Shown here in pieces: positions 25,601 to 33,680 of a DNA stretch of 43,247 bases. The stretch lies in assembly GCA_002315505.1 (NCBI GenBank), contig DCGX01000071.1:8631-51877 (forward strand). Direction: 5' to 3'. Every line of letters begins with the position of its first letter. Within the stretch, counting starts at the first letter, position 1. Position numbers and translations under genes: made by a program. Source of the DNA: Ruminococcaceae bacterium UBA1767. Lineage in GTDB: Bacteria > Bacillota > Clostridia > Oscillospirales > Acutalibacteraceae. A model generated the notes under the pieces. The model did no database searches, had not been told where the DNA came from, and was given only the letters and a program-made list of their open reading frames with translations.

Positions 25601-26670
25601 AACACATCGCTCCAGAACGGTTCATAAGGATATACGTGCAGAGTGTTACTGCCTGTGTATGCTTTATAAAAATAATAGAATGTAAAATAGCATATCATTA
25701 CAAGCTGAGCGAGCTGAACTAATTTTTTATATTCATCTTTTGAATATTCCGATATCTTCAAAAATGCAACCGGGACTAAAATAATATAATAATAATTAAA
25801 GCGCATTGCCAAAAGATTTATACCTGCAAATATTTGAAGAATCGTCGAGAACACCAAAACATTACGCAATCCGAATGCTTCATCATCCATGCTTCCTGAG
25901 TCGGGAATGAAAAATGAATAAGCGACAAACAACAGCAGCATAATGAATATTGAAACTGCTCCTGTCTGAGTTGTTGAGTAGCTGTAGTAATCGGAAATCA
26001 GACTACACAAAAATTCAAAAATAGGTGCTTTGAAAACATAAAATACTACGATAACAAACGCATAAATAATAAAGCTGTTAAATGCTTTTATTCTAACATG
26101 ATATACCGGGTACATAAACAGTAAAACAAAGCCTGAATTATGGAATAAAACTGCAAGCGCAACAATAACAATAAACGGAATAATCTTTTTCTCTTTTGTG
26201 AATTTGTATGCAGGAGCCACAAAAGCCATAGACAATATCTGCCTTAGTCCAGAGAAATACATAGTAAATAATCCTATGCACAAAAACATTACAATCGCAA
26301 GATACGGATTATAGGTAATGTTTTTTCTGTAAAGCAAATACACAGGAACAACGGACAGAACTGCATTAATAATTAAAAAGCCTCTGAAATCAATTCCAAT
26401 TAACGATAACAACTTGCCTAAGGCACAAAATCCGATTTCAAAATTCCCTTCACGGATTTTATCAAAGCTCGAATACTGCAAAGACAGATACCAGTTTTTA
26501 TAATGCTCAACATCAACTCCGACTGATTCATTTCTCAGGCAAAGAAGTAAAAGCCAGATAAGAAAAAAACTACCTAATACTATATGTTTAGTTCTGAAAT
26601 TCACCTTGAGTGATTTCTCCGAAAATGCGAACATTGCAGGAAATCCAACCATGCAAAAGAAAGGCCACAT
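25597..26670 (-). CDS. EpsG-family polysaccharide polymerase (Wzy-type)
   Basis: A 357-aa polytopic membrane protein with about 10-11 hydrophobic segments. LLLLCLRNESVGVDVEHYKN near residue 40-65 is the R-x-x-x-VGxD-x-x-x-Y pattern of the EpsG family. ISGLRQ-like FSGLRQILSMAFVAPAYKFT lies near 140 and VALAVLFHNSGFVLLFMYPV near 165. Members polymerise lipid-linked repeat units outside the membrane. It is the only polymerase candidate in the operon. It lies 16 bases after the GT2 gene and overlaps the next GT gene. The first residues (MWPFFCMVGFPAMFAF) act as the first membrane segment. Confidence 0.9.
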   Translation of the reverse strand: MWPFFCMVGFPAMFAFSEKSLKVNFRTKHIVLGSFFLIWLLLLCLRNESVGVDVEHYKNWYLSLQYSSFDKIREGNFEIGFCALGKLLSLIGIDFRGFLIINAVLSVVPVYLLYRKNITYNPYLAIVMFLCIGLFTMYFSGLRQILSMAFVAPAYKFTKEKKIIPFIVIVALAVLFHNSGFVLLFMYPVYHVRIKAFNSFIIYAFVIVVFYVFKAPIFEFLCSLISDYYSYSTTQTGAVSIFIMLLLFVAYSFFIPDSGSMDDEAFGLRNVLVFSTILQIFAGINLLAMRFNYYYIILVPVAFLKISEYSKDEYKKLVQLAQLVMICYFTFYYFYKAYTGSNTLHVYPYEPFWSDVL

Positions 26671-26686
26671 ATATAAAATCCTTTCG

Positions 26687-27628
26687 CTAATTTGTTTTTA
26701 CGTTTATGATCAATCTATATAACACTCTTCTGATAAACGGCCGAATCAATCCGTAAAATTTCATAACGGAAATACTGATTCTATTATTTGTCGAAACAAA
26801 TTTCTTTGAACTTCGGTCATGAAGATATTTGTTTACAATTTCTCTGTTACCCTGCTTTGCATTATACAAAAGATATGTAAATATATATTTATTTGACTCT
26901 GAGTCAATAGCAGATAACTTATTAATAATATTTTCACTTATCTGCATACTTTCATCTCTGAATAATTTTCTGCCTGTTTGTGTAAGCTGTCCGTTATGAA
27001 TACGGTTACAAACATCAATCTCTGCAATCTCATAAATATGAAATCCGACAGTAAGTATTCTGAGCCACATATCAAAGTCCTGAATGTATCTGAGCTTTTC
27101 ATTAAAGCCTCCGCACTTATCAAATACCTCCTTTGGAATAAGAAGATTGCATCCACCAAGTGAGCCGTTTGACAACAGCAGATTAATACTGTCTTTTTCA
27201 GATAAATTGACATTTTTGTATTCTTTTTTATTGCCTGCCACTATATTTGAATCACAATCAATATTGCAGGAATGACTTTTGACTATTACTTTCTTATCGT
27301 TCAACTCAAGATATTTTTTTACCTGGGTTTCAATTTTCTCGGGCAGATATTTATCGTCATGTGACAACCATGAGAAGAAATCACCCTTCATCATTTTCAG
27401 TCCGTAATTCAATGCGGTTGAAACTCCGCCGTTTTCTTTTTTGTAATAACGTATTTTATCTCCGTACGACAAAGCTATGCTTTCGGTTTCGTCAGTTGAG
27501 CCGTCATTTATTACAAGCACTTCAATATTATCGTACGTTTGATTCAATGCACTGTCAATTGCTTCACGCATATAATTTGAGCCGTTATAAACAGGAATAA
27601 TAATCGAAACCAAAGGACTATTATTCAT
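26687..27628 (-). CDS. Glycosyltransferase family 2 (EpsE-like)
   Basis: A 313-aa GT-A inverting transferase. VSIIIPVYNGSNYMREAIDS and LVINDGSTDETE are the nucleotide-binding strands, FFSWLSHDDKYLPEKIE near 86 holds the DxD-type metal site (SHDD), and the acceptor segment GGFNEKLRYIQDFDMWLRIL near 173 has the catalytic-base region. The protein ends in a basic tail (YGLIRPFIRRVLYRLIINVK) likely to lie at the membrane. Its ATG is inside the end of the GT4 gene 27621-28733 (8-base overlap), so it is tightly coupled. Confidence 0.93.
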   Translation of the reverse strand: MNNSPLVSIIIPVYNGSNYMREAIDSALNQTYDNIEVLVINDGSTDETESIALSYGDKIRYYKKENGGVSTALNYGLKMMKGDFFSWLSHDDKYLPEKIETQVKKYLELNDKKVIVKSHSCNIDCDSNIVAGNKKEYKNVNLSEKDSINLLLSNGSLGGCNLLIPKEVFDKCGGFNEKLRYIQDFDMWLRILTVGFHIYEIAEIDVCNRIHNGQLTQTGRKLFRDESMQISENIINKLSAIDSESNKYIFTYLLYNAKQGNREIVNKYLHDRSSKKFVSTNNRISISVMKFYGLIRPFIRRVLYRLIINVKTN

Positions 27629-28733
27629 AATAAATCACCTTTAATTCTTTTTCAACACTATCAAACGAATAGCTTAGTGCAAAATTATAGTTTTCCTCAG
27701 CCTGTCTTTGAGCTGATTCCCTGTCACCAAGTATATCAATTATATTTTTTGATAATGTATCAATATCATTTATATCAACAAGACGTTTTTTGTTCATTTT
27801 AAACAGTTCGTTGTGACCTCTGTTTTTTGTAGCCACAACAGGAGTTTTAGAAAGCATTGCCTCGATAATATTGAGTCCAAGCCCTTCTCTGATACTGCAT
27901 GAAACCGACAAGTCACATACCCGCTGATACATTTCAAGATTCGTACAATAGCCAAGCAACCGAACTTTTTTCTGCAGCCCGAGTTCATTAACAAGGCTGA
28001 TAAGATTATCTTTTTCAGGACCGTTTCCAGCCAAAAGCAAATGTGCATCAGGAAACATACGTACAACCTCTGTCATAGCCTTAATAGCCATTGTCTGATT
28101 TTTATTAGGAAGAAGCTCACCTACACTAAGTATATTTTTTCCGCTTAAACCAAGCGATTTTTTTATTTCCCGAACCTCAGCTTCGCTTCCGCATCTGTAG
28201 CGGTCTGAATCAACACCCGCTCCGTGAATATGTTCAACGTTACACGAAAATTTGCTTTTTGCAAAGGCATAATCCTCTTCGTTAATTGTAATCAGCTTAT
28301 CGGTCTTCTTGGCAAAGTATTTTTCAATAGGATAATAAATAAGCCAGTTCTTTTTCGGAGCATTCTGATAAAAGTGGAAACCGTGTGCTGTATAGTACAC
28401 CTTCGTACCTTTTTTTCTTTCCTTACTGCCTGCAAGTCTGCCTAAAATACCTCCAACGGGAGTATTACAATGAATAACATCATAATTTCCCTCACGAATA
28501 ATTTTCTTTAGAATAAAATACGCTCTTATGTTTTTATATGAAAAAGGAGAGCGTTCAAACGGAACTTCAAAAACCTTGTCTGCAAAATCAAGCACAAGCC
28601 CATTTTTTTCTGCGAGATTATTATGGGCTGCCACATGAATTTCAATATTTCCACTTTTACGAAGCATATTTACCAAAGGCTTATGAAATTGACAGATATG
28701 GCTCTGAACTGTAGCAATCAGTAATACTTTCAT
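27621..28733 (-). CDS. Glycosyltransferase family 4 (EpsD-like)
   Basis: A 370-aa GT-B enzyme. Signature parts are QFHKPLVNMLRKSGNIEIHV near 17, VIHCNTPVGGILGRLAG near 83, VYYTAHGFHFYQNAPKKNWL near 109 and NILSVGELLPNKNQTMAIKA near 204, with the donor-binding REGLGLNIIEAMLSKTPVVA near 285. YYTAHGFHFYQNAP is characteristic of EpsD-type transferases. It directly follows the AsnB-like gene (12-base gap) and precedes the GT2 gene with overlap. By order it may add the second or third sugar to the lipid-linked primer. Confidence 0.92.
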   Translation of the reverse strand: MKVLLIATVQSHICQFHKPLVNMLRKSGNIEIHVAAHNNLAEKNGLVLDFADKVFEVPFERSPFSYKNIRAYFILKKIIREGNYDVIHCNTPVGGILGRLAGSKERKKGTKVYYTAHGFHFYQNAPKKNWLIYYPIEKYFAKKTDKLITINEEDYAFAKSKFSCNVEHIHGAGVDSDRYRCGSEAEVREIKKSLGLSGKNILSVGELLPNKNQTMAIKAMTEVVRMFPDAHLLLAGNGPEKDNLISLVNELGLQKKVRLLGYCTNLEMYQRVCDLSVSCSIREGLGLNIIEAMLSKTPVVATKNRGHNELFKMNKKRLVDINDIDTLSKNIIDILGDRESAQRQAEENYNFALSYSFDSVEKELKVIYYE

Positions 28734-28745
28734 TGCATCCTCTTC

Positions 28746-30317
28746 TTAATATGGTAAAAATTTATTAATATACAGATATGCTGTTTCCAGAACAGCACGC
28801 TTTTTGGTATGGTTTACGTCAACAATTGATGCTGTAGCCTCATCTATTCGGGCATCCAGATTTGATCTAATCATTGTATAAACGGTATCATTGATTCTGT
28901 CATCCTCGGGAACACTAAGCAACAATTCGAGAACAAGCCTATTATTGTAAGGAACTGTAATTTCATCAGAAAACTGTTGCTCACAAGTAAGACAGATACC
29001 ATCTCTGCTCGGCCAATGCCACTCCCAGTAAAACTGATCCTGCCAAGGTATCGGATTAACAGACGATTTCTGATAATACTTCTGAATAAAATCGGCAAAT
29101 ATTTTATCGGTATCTTTAACAAGAGAGCGGTTCAGAAGCAGGAATTTATAAAAAGACGTACAAATTCTTGCAGAAGGATTTTCTCCGAAATCCTTTTTTC
29201 CTAAATATCTTTTTGAGTAACGGGAACGACCTACCTCGGATGACCACGATTTAATTTCCACATCAAAGTCATTTTTCTTATCAAGATATAATCTTTTTCT
29301 GACATCGTTCGGATTGTTATAGCGAATATCACCGCAGTTCCACAAAAGCACTGCACGTGCAGCTTCTATATTTTCAAATTCAGAATCATCATAAGGAATA
29401 TGATAATAAGTAAACGGGAGCTTCAATGAATCACAAATCATTTGTGCAGCATCAGCATCGGGCTTTTCATTCAGCTGTGAATCATAGCTGAAATACTTAA
29501 ATTCAGAATACAGCTTACAACTTGAAGCAAGTGTTGTTTTACTGTCGCAGCCGCCTGTCAATGAGATAGCCGGACATTTCCATTTTGCGGCAATACAAGC
29601 CATAGTTTTTTCAAGAACACTAATAAGTCTGTCACAAATATCATCAATGCCGATTGACAACTGATGCGGATAATAAAATCTGATTTGTTCAATCTTTTTA
29701 TCAATCTGCAGGTAATGATTAGGATTAACACGTTTAACTTCATCGAACTGAGTAATATTACCCGGAAGCTGATAACCGAAATATTTATATGTTTTACACT
29801 GCTTTAATTTTTTCATATAAGCAGACTGTTCCAGCTCAAGTAAATCTCCGATTAAATTTGAGTGAGAAGATATGTAAATTTCGGAATTATTATCATAATA
29901 AAAAGTCGAATAAAGTCCTACCGCATCACTGAATACTTTTACCGCAGAGGAGACAACTACTATTAAGGTAAATACACCGGTCAACTGATTAAAATAATCT
30001 GAAAATTCCGAAAAATTCGACGAATATTTTTTCGCAAGATTTTTCGCAACTACATCCTCATCTATTTCATTTGTAAACGGATTAAACGCATTACCGATTA
30101 TCACAACAGACACGTCATTACAAGACTTTACGTAAGCCTTAGTAAGGCTGTGATAAATCAGCTTGTACGAGCCGATATCAACGCTTGTCCATTCATTATA
30201 AAAAGGATACTCAGCCGGATTGATTTTCTGATTTGTAAATAAAAAACCTCTGCAAAACAATTTCGACTTCAAGTAATTATTCTTTTCAACAATATTTCTG
30301 ATAGTTTTATTATTCAT
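28746..30317 (-). CDS. Asparagine synthetase-like ATP-dependent ligase lacking the N-terminal nucleophile Cys
   Basis: A 523-aa homologue of class II asparagine synthetases. The synthetase domain has the PP-loop ATP motif CPAISLTGGCDSKTTLASSC near residue 248-267 (TGGCDS for the usual SGGLDS). The N-terminal part keeps the Ntn-hydrolase core (LTGVFTLIVV and VKVFSDAVGLYSTFYYDN near 115-140), but the protein begins MNNKTIRN and has no Cys2, so glutaminase activity should be lost. Such proteins in O-antigen and EPS loci make amides on sugar acids using ammonia or another amine. The ATG overlaps the dehydrogenase stop by one base (TAATG). With the aldolase and dehydrogenase upstream it may form a three-step module. 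It is not expected to supply asparagine for protein synthesis. Confidence 0.85.
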   Translation of the reverse strand: MNNKTIRNIVEKNNYLKSKLFCRGFLFTNQKINPAEYPFYNEWTSVDIGSYKLIYHSLTKAYVKSCNDVSVVIIGNAFNPFTNEIDEDVVAKNLAKKYSSNFSEFSDYFNQLTGVFTLIVVVSSAVKVFSDAVGLYSTFYYDNNSEIYISSHSNLIGDLLELEQSAYMKKLKQCKTYKYFGYQLPGNITQFDEVKRVNPNHYLQIDKKIEQIRFYYPHQLSIGIDDICDRLISVLEKTMACIAAKWKCPAISLTGGCDSKTTLASSCKLYSEFKYFSYDSQLNEKPDADAAQMICDSLKLPFTYYHIPYDDSEFENIEAARAVLLWNCGDIRYNNPNDVRKRLYLDKKNDFDVEIKSWSSEVGRSRYSKRYLGKKDFGENPSARICTSFYKFLLLNRSLVKDTDKIFADFIQKYYQKSSVNPIPWQDQFYWEWHWPSRDGICLTCEQQFSDEITVPYNNRLVLELLLSVPEDDRINDTVYTMIRSNLDARIDEATASIVDVNHTKKRAVLETAYLYINKFLPY

Positions 30318-31192
30318 TAAATCCTGCCAGCACTCTCTAAATTCTTTATTATTAAATTCGCCAGTCTTTCATTATTATGCTCACCGACAAAGCTGTTGTG
30401 CGGAGTGATAATAACATTTTCCTTTTTCCACAACGGATTATCCTGTTCCAGTGGTTCACTGTCAAAAACATCCAAAACAAACACAATGTCATCTCTACAA
30501 AGCAAAGCATCGTTTTCTAAAATTTCACCCCTGCTGATGTTAATAACAATGGTATTCGGCTTCAACTGATTGATTTTTTCCTTATTGATAATTCCTCTTG
30601 TTGCATCGTTCAGCGGCAAAGTTAAAATAACAACATCCGCAATTTGCAAGCCATAATCTAAAGCAACCGTTCCGTCAAACCAATCAGTCACAAAATTATC
30701 GACACCGATTACATTGCACCCAAAAGCCTTAAATCTTTTTGCACACTCAGTGCCGACACTTCCACATCCAACCACACATATGGTTTTGTTATAAAGTTCT
30801 ATTAAATTTCTGTTTTTCTCCCACAGGCATTTATTTTGCTTTTCAAAAAAACCTTTTGAATCTTTATAAATATCAAGCACCTTTGAAACGGCATATTCTG
30901 CCATGGGAATACTGTAAACACCACGAGCATTGAAAAATCTAATGTTATGAGAATTGACATAATCCATAGGAACACGTTCAGTTCCTGCACTCGTAACATG
31001 AATAAATTTTAAATTTCTGAAATTCTCTATACTGTGATACAGGAAAAATCCGTTGCAGATTATTGCATCAAAATCGTCACACGGCGGACAATCATCCTCG
31101 TATTGCAAAATGCTGACATCATATCCAAGCGATTCAATAGCTTTTATATTTTCACTGTTGAATTTCCATGCTCCGGTGACAAGAATTTTCAT
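30317..31192 (-). CDS. D-isomer-specific 2-hydroxyacid dehydrogenase
   Basis: An NAD(P)-dependent reductase of 2-oxo acids to 2-hydroxy acids, 291 aa. The Rossmann motif is ICVVGCGSVGTECAKRF near 137-153. The catalytic set is Arg of NISRGEI near 223, Glu of VFDSEPLEQ near 247 and His of IITPHNSFVGEH near 265. The N-terminal catalytic flap has FIHVTSAGTERVPMDYV near 67. Motifs are complete. The length is somewhat shorter than typical 310-330 aa members. Overlaps at both ends (ATGA with the aldolase, TAATG with the AsnB-like gene) tie it to them. The substrate is unknown. The aldolase product would be a natural one. Confidence 0.9.
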   Translation of the reverse strand: MKILVTGAWKFNSENIKAIESLGYDVSILQYEDDCPPCDDFDAIICNGFFLYHSIENFRNLKFIHVTSAGTERVPMDYVNSHNIRFFNARGVYSIPMAEYAVSKVLDIYKDSKGFFEKQNKCLWEKNRNLIELYNKTICVVGCGSVGTECAKRFKAFGCNVIGVDNFVTDWFDGTVALDYGLQIADVVILTLPLNDATRGIINKEKINQLKPNTIVINISRGEILENDALLCRDDIVFVLDVFDSEPLEQDNPLWKKENVIITPHNSFVGEHNNERLANLIIKNLESAGRI

Positions 31193-31998
31193 TGTTCGGC
31201 AATTCTCCTGATAATCTTATTTGTTTCAATTCGGTTATTTTCGTAATCCTCCGAATGCTCTGCACAATAGGCTTCAAAATCTCGGATTTTATGGGTTTCG
31301 GTATTAAAAACACGCTCAACTTCATTTATATCGTCAATTTTTTCTATATCACAAAAAGAACGGGATAATATAGCCATTGAAGATCCGAGTCTGTATTGTT
31401 CTTCAATAACACGCTCCGATTTTAACAAGCCGTTACCGAGAGAAGCAATTCCTCCGAAGCCGTAAGGACAATGGCCCTTGATTTTTTCACATATTTTGTC
31501 AACCGTTCCGTCCTCAAGCACCTCAAACATAAACTTTTTATCATATCCCATGCTCAGATCGTTGATTCCGATATGAATTTCATCAATGCCATCTATTTTT
31601 AAAATTTCATCTAACAAATCAACTGCTTCAGGTGTTTCAAGAAGCAGCATTTTTTTGCATCTGTTGTCAACACAATCAACAAAAAATCTAACTTCTTCAA
31701 TGGTTTTGAAATACGGAAGCATTATTATATCTGCTCCTGCATCAATTACACCATTTATTTCAGCTTCAGAGCCTGGATATATTTTATTTATTCTGACCAA
31801 CAATTCGGATTTAGTAATAACCTGTCGTATATTTTTTACATCCTGAATTGTATGGTGATTTTTTACGGTGTTCATGCCATGCTGTCTTTTTTCCTTGCCT
31901 ATATATTCCATGTCGACAAAAATCCTGTCCACACCTGCATTTTCCGCAATTCTGGCAACCTCAGGCAGCTTTGTGATATACATTAGCTTTAATGCCAT
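31189..31998 (-). CDS. HpcH/HpaI-family class II aldolase
   Basis: This family makes or breaks C-C bonds between pyruvate (or an oxo-acid) and an aldehyde with a divalent metal. Signatures are RIFVDMEYIGK near 24 (with the Glu), ELLVRINKIYPGSEAEIN near 65 (with the Arg), VIDAGADIIMLPYFKTIEEV near 85, KMLLLETPEAVDLLDEIL near 112 with the metal-binding Glu, and IHIGINDLSMGYD near 142 with the metal Asp. Length (269 aa) is normal. It lies 12 bases after the initiating transferase gene and overlaps the dehydrogenase by four bases. In an EPS operon it presumably builds a 2-oxo acid used as decoration, an inference from context. Confidence 0.88.
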   Translation of the reverse strand: MALKLMYITKLPEVARIAENAGVDRIFVDMEYIGKEKRQHGMNTVKNHHTIQDVKNIRQVITKSELLVRINKIYPGSEAEINGVIDAGADIIMLPYFKTIEEVRFFVDCVDNRCKKMLLLETPEAVDLLDEILKIDGIDEIHIGINDLSMGYDKKFMFEVLEDGTVDKICEKIKGHCPYGFGGIASLGNGLLKSERVIEEQYRLGSSMAILSRSFCDIEKIDDINEVERVFNTETHKIRDFEAYCAEHSEDYENNRIETNKIIRRIAEQ

Positions 31999-32010
31999 AA
32001 TTTAACAACC

Positions 32011-32610
32011 TCATTTATTAACGGTTTCATAACTGTTTTCATTTGCTTCGTTTTTGAAAACCTTGAAAATGGTAATAAAAAATATTTTGCAATCAAGTAA
32101 GAATGATACGTTATCAACATACCATACGTTTAATTTAATTCGTTTGTGCCATTCAACTTCTTTTCTGCCGTTAATCTGAGCCCAACCTGTTATACCGGGT
32201 CTGACCTCAAACATTCTTCTTTGTTCAGCAGTATATTTGTCCAATGTCCACGGATGATATGTAAGCGGAGGTCTCGGACCAATCATGGACATATCACCTT
32301 TTAATATATTAATAAGCTGCGGAAGCTCATCAAGAGATGTTTTTCGAAGAATTTTTCCGATTTTTGTAACACGTGTATCGCTGTCGTTTGAATAAACACC
32401 GCCTGCTTCTGCACCTACAACCATTGAGCGAAATTTCAACATTTTAAAAGTTCTGCCGTTAAGTCCAAGTCTTTCCTGAACAAAAAAAGCTGAACCCTTT
32501 GATGTTAATTTTACAAGAACAGCTAAAATTATAAACAACGGAGATAATATAAGAAGTCCTGTAAAAGAAATCAGAATATCAATTAATCTTTTTACGAATT
32601 TTTTGTACAT
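32011..32610 (-). CDS. Initiating undecaprenyl-phosphate sugar phosphotransferase (PglC/EpsL-type PGT)
   Basis: This enzyme starts the repeat unit by moving a sugar-1-phosphate from a UDP-sugar to undecaprenyl phosphate. It is the short form (199 aa) with one N-terminal membrane helix (about 11-36, ISFTGLLILSPLFIILAVLV) and the cytosolic catalytic domain. FKMLKFRSMVVGAEAGG lies near 55, LRKTSLDELPQLINILKGDM near 89 (the E of DELPQ is in the catalytic pair), SMIGPRPPL near 110 and VRPGITGWAQINGRKEVEW near 136. GAGGACT precedes the ATG. It is the first assembly gene after the regulatory and surface-protein block, with the structured element 32656-32760 just upstream. Confidence 0.94.
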   Translation of the reverse strand: MYKKFVKRLIDILISFTGLLILSPLFIILAVLVKLTSKGSAFFVQERLGLNGRTFKMLKFRSMVVGAEAGGVYSNDSDTRVTKIGKILRKTSLDELPQLINILKGDMSMIGPRPPLTYHPWTLDKYTAEQRRMFEVRPGITGWAQINGRKEVEWHKRIKLNVWYVDNVSFLLDCKIFFITIFKVFKNEANENSYETVNK

Positions 32611-32629
32611 AATAGTCCTCAGATGTAAA

Positions 32630-32786
32630 TTATTCAGTCTTCGTCAATCAAAGATTGTCCACCGCACGCCACGTGGAGGCTCTGAAATTTGTGCGGCACC
32701 CACCCGAGGGTGGGAATGCTGTCAAGCTAAAAGTTTTACAGCTTATTAAATTGACAGCATTATTAACAATAGCAAGAGTTATTCAG
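32630..32786 (-). other. GC-rich structured intergenic element with three hairpins
   Basis: Between the wall-binding protein and the PGT gene lie three inverted repeats in a row. CCGCAC/GTGCGG (32662-32667, 32691-32696) encloses a CCACGTGG palindrome. CCCACC/GGTGGG (32699-32704, 32709-32714) has a CGAG loop. ATGCTGTCAA/TTGACAGCAT (32716-32725, 32751-32760) follows. The bases stand out as GC-rich in an AT-rich operon. An 8-base repeat TTATTCAG flanks the element (32630-32637 and 32779-32786). It could be an mRNA-processing or stability structure, a partial terminator or a small non-autonomous insertion. No T-run follows on the minus strand. Confidence 0.6.
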
Positions 32787-33680
32787 GAATAACCATCTTA
32801 CCATCAGCATCGAAGAAATATCTGCCCGAATAGCCTAAGCCATTAGAAGAAGCAATGCTGAACGCATACCATGTGTTCTTAACAGCCTTCTTTGTGCTGT
32901 TGATGAAGTAGTAATTACCCTCACCGTCAGTTACAAGTCCCTTAGCTACAGGGAAGCCGTTTTCGTAGTAACGAATGTCACCGTTTCTTTCAACAGTAAT
33001 GCCTTCCTTAACTACCATCTTACCGTCTTCGCCGAACTGATATGAACCCGGAGCTACCAAGCCGTTTGCACCCTTTGCATCGAATGCATACCATGTATTC
33101 TTAACAGCCTTCAATGTGCTGTTGATGAAGTAGTAGTTACCCTCACCGTCAGTTACAAGTCCCTTAGCTACAGGGAAGCCGTTTTCGTAGTAACGAATGT
33201 CACCATTTCTTTCAACAGTTATACCTTCCTTAACTACCATCTTACCGTCTTCACCGAAATAATATGAACCCGGAGCTACCAAGCCGTTTGCACCCTTTGC
33301 ATCGAATGCATACCATGTGTTTTTAACAGCCTTCTTTGTGCTGTTGATGAAGTAGTAGTTGCCCTCACCATCAGTTACAAGTCCCTTTGTCACAGGAACA
33401 CCGTTCTCATAGTAGCGGATGTCACCATTCTTTTCGAATGTAATACCCTCTTTAAGTACCATCTTGCCATCAGCACCAAACTTATATGTGCCCGGATATG
33501 CCAATCCATTAGCGCTTGCAGCTGAGAATGAGTACCAGCAATCCTTAACAGCCTTCTTTGTGCTGTTAATAAAGTAGTAGTTGCCGTTGCCGTCAGTTAC
33601 AAGTCCCTTTGATACAGCAACGCCGTCCTCTACATAATAAACGTCTGTTGAATCGATAACGATACCTGTCATACCTTCAG
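32779..33680 (-). repeat. Tandem 222-bp wall-binding repeats inside the large surface protein gene
   Basis: The C-terminal part is built of 74-codon units containing NGDIRYYENGFPVAKGLVTD and NYYFINSTKKAVKNTWYAF. Four units are well preserved, with a more diverged one before them. The two middle units (about 33010-33450) are almost identical at DNA level, so recent duplication or recombination is likely and copy number may vary between strains. Confidence 0.85.

Noticed and set aside
28746..30317. Ordinary asparagine synthetase asnB
   Set aside because: The Cys2 nucleophile is missing and the gene is embedded in an EPS operon, so a decoration role is more likely.
32656..32760. CRISPR-like or REP-like array
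   Set aside because: The hairpins differ from each other and there are no regularly spaced spacers.
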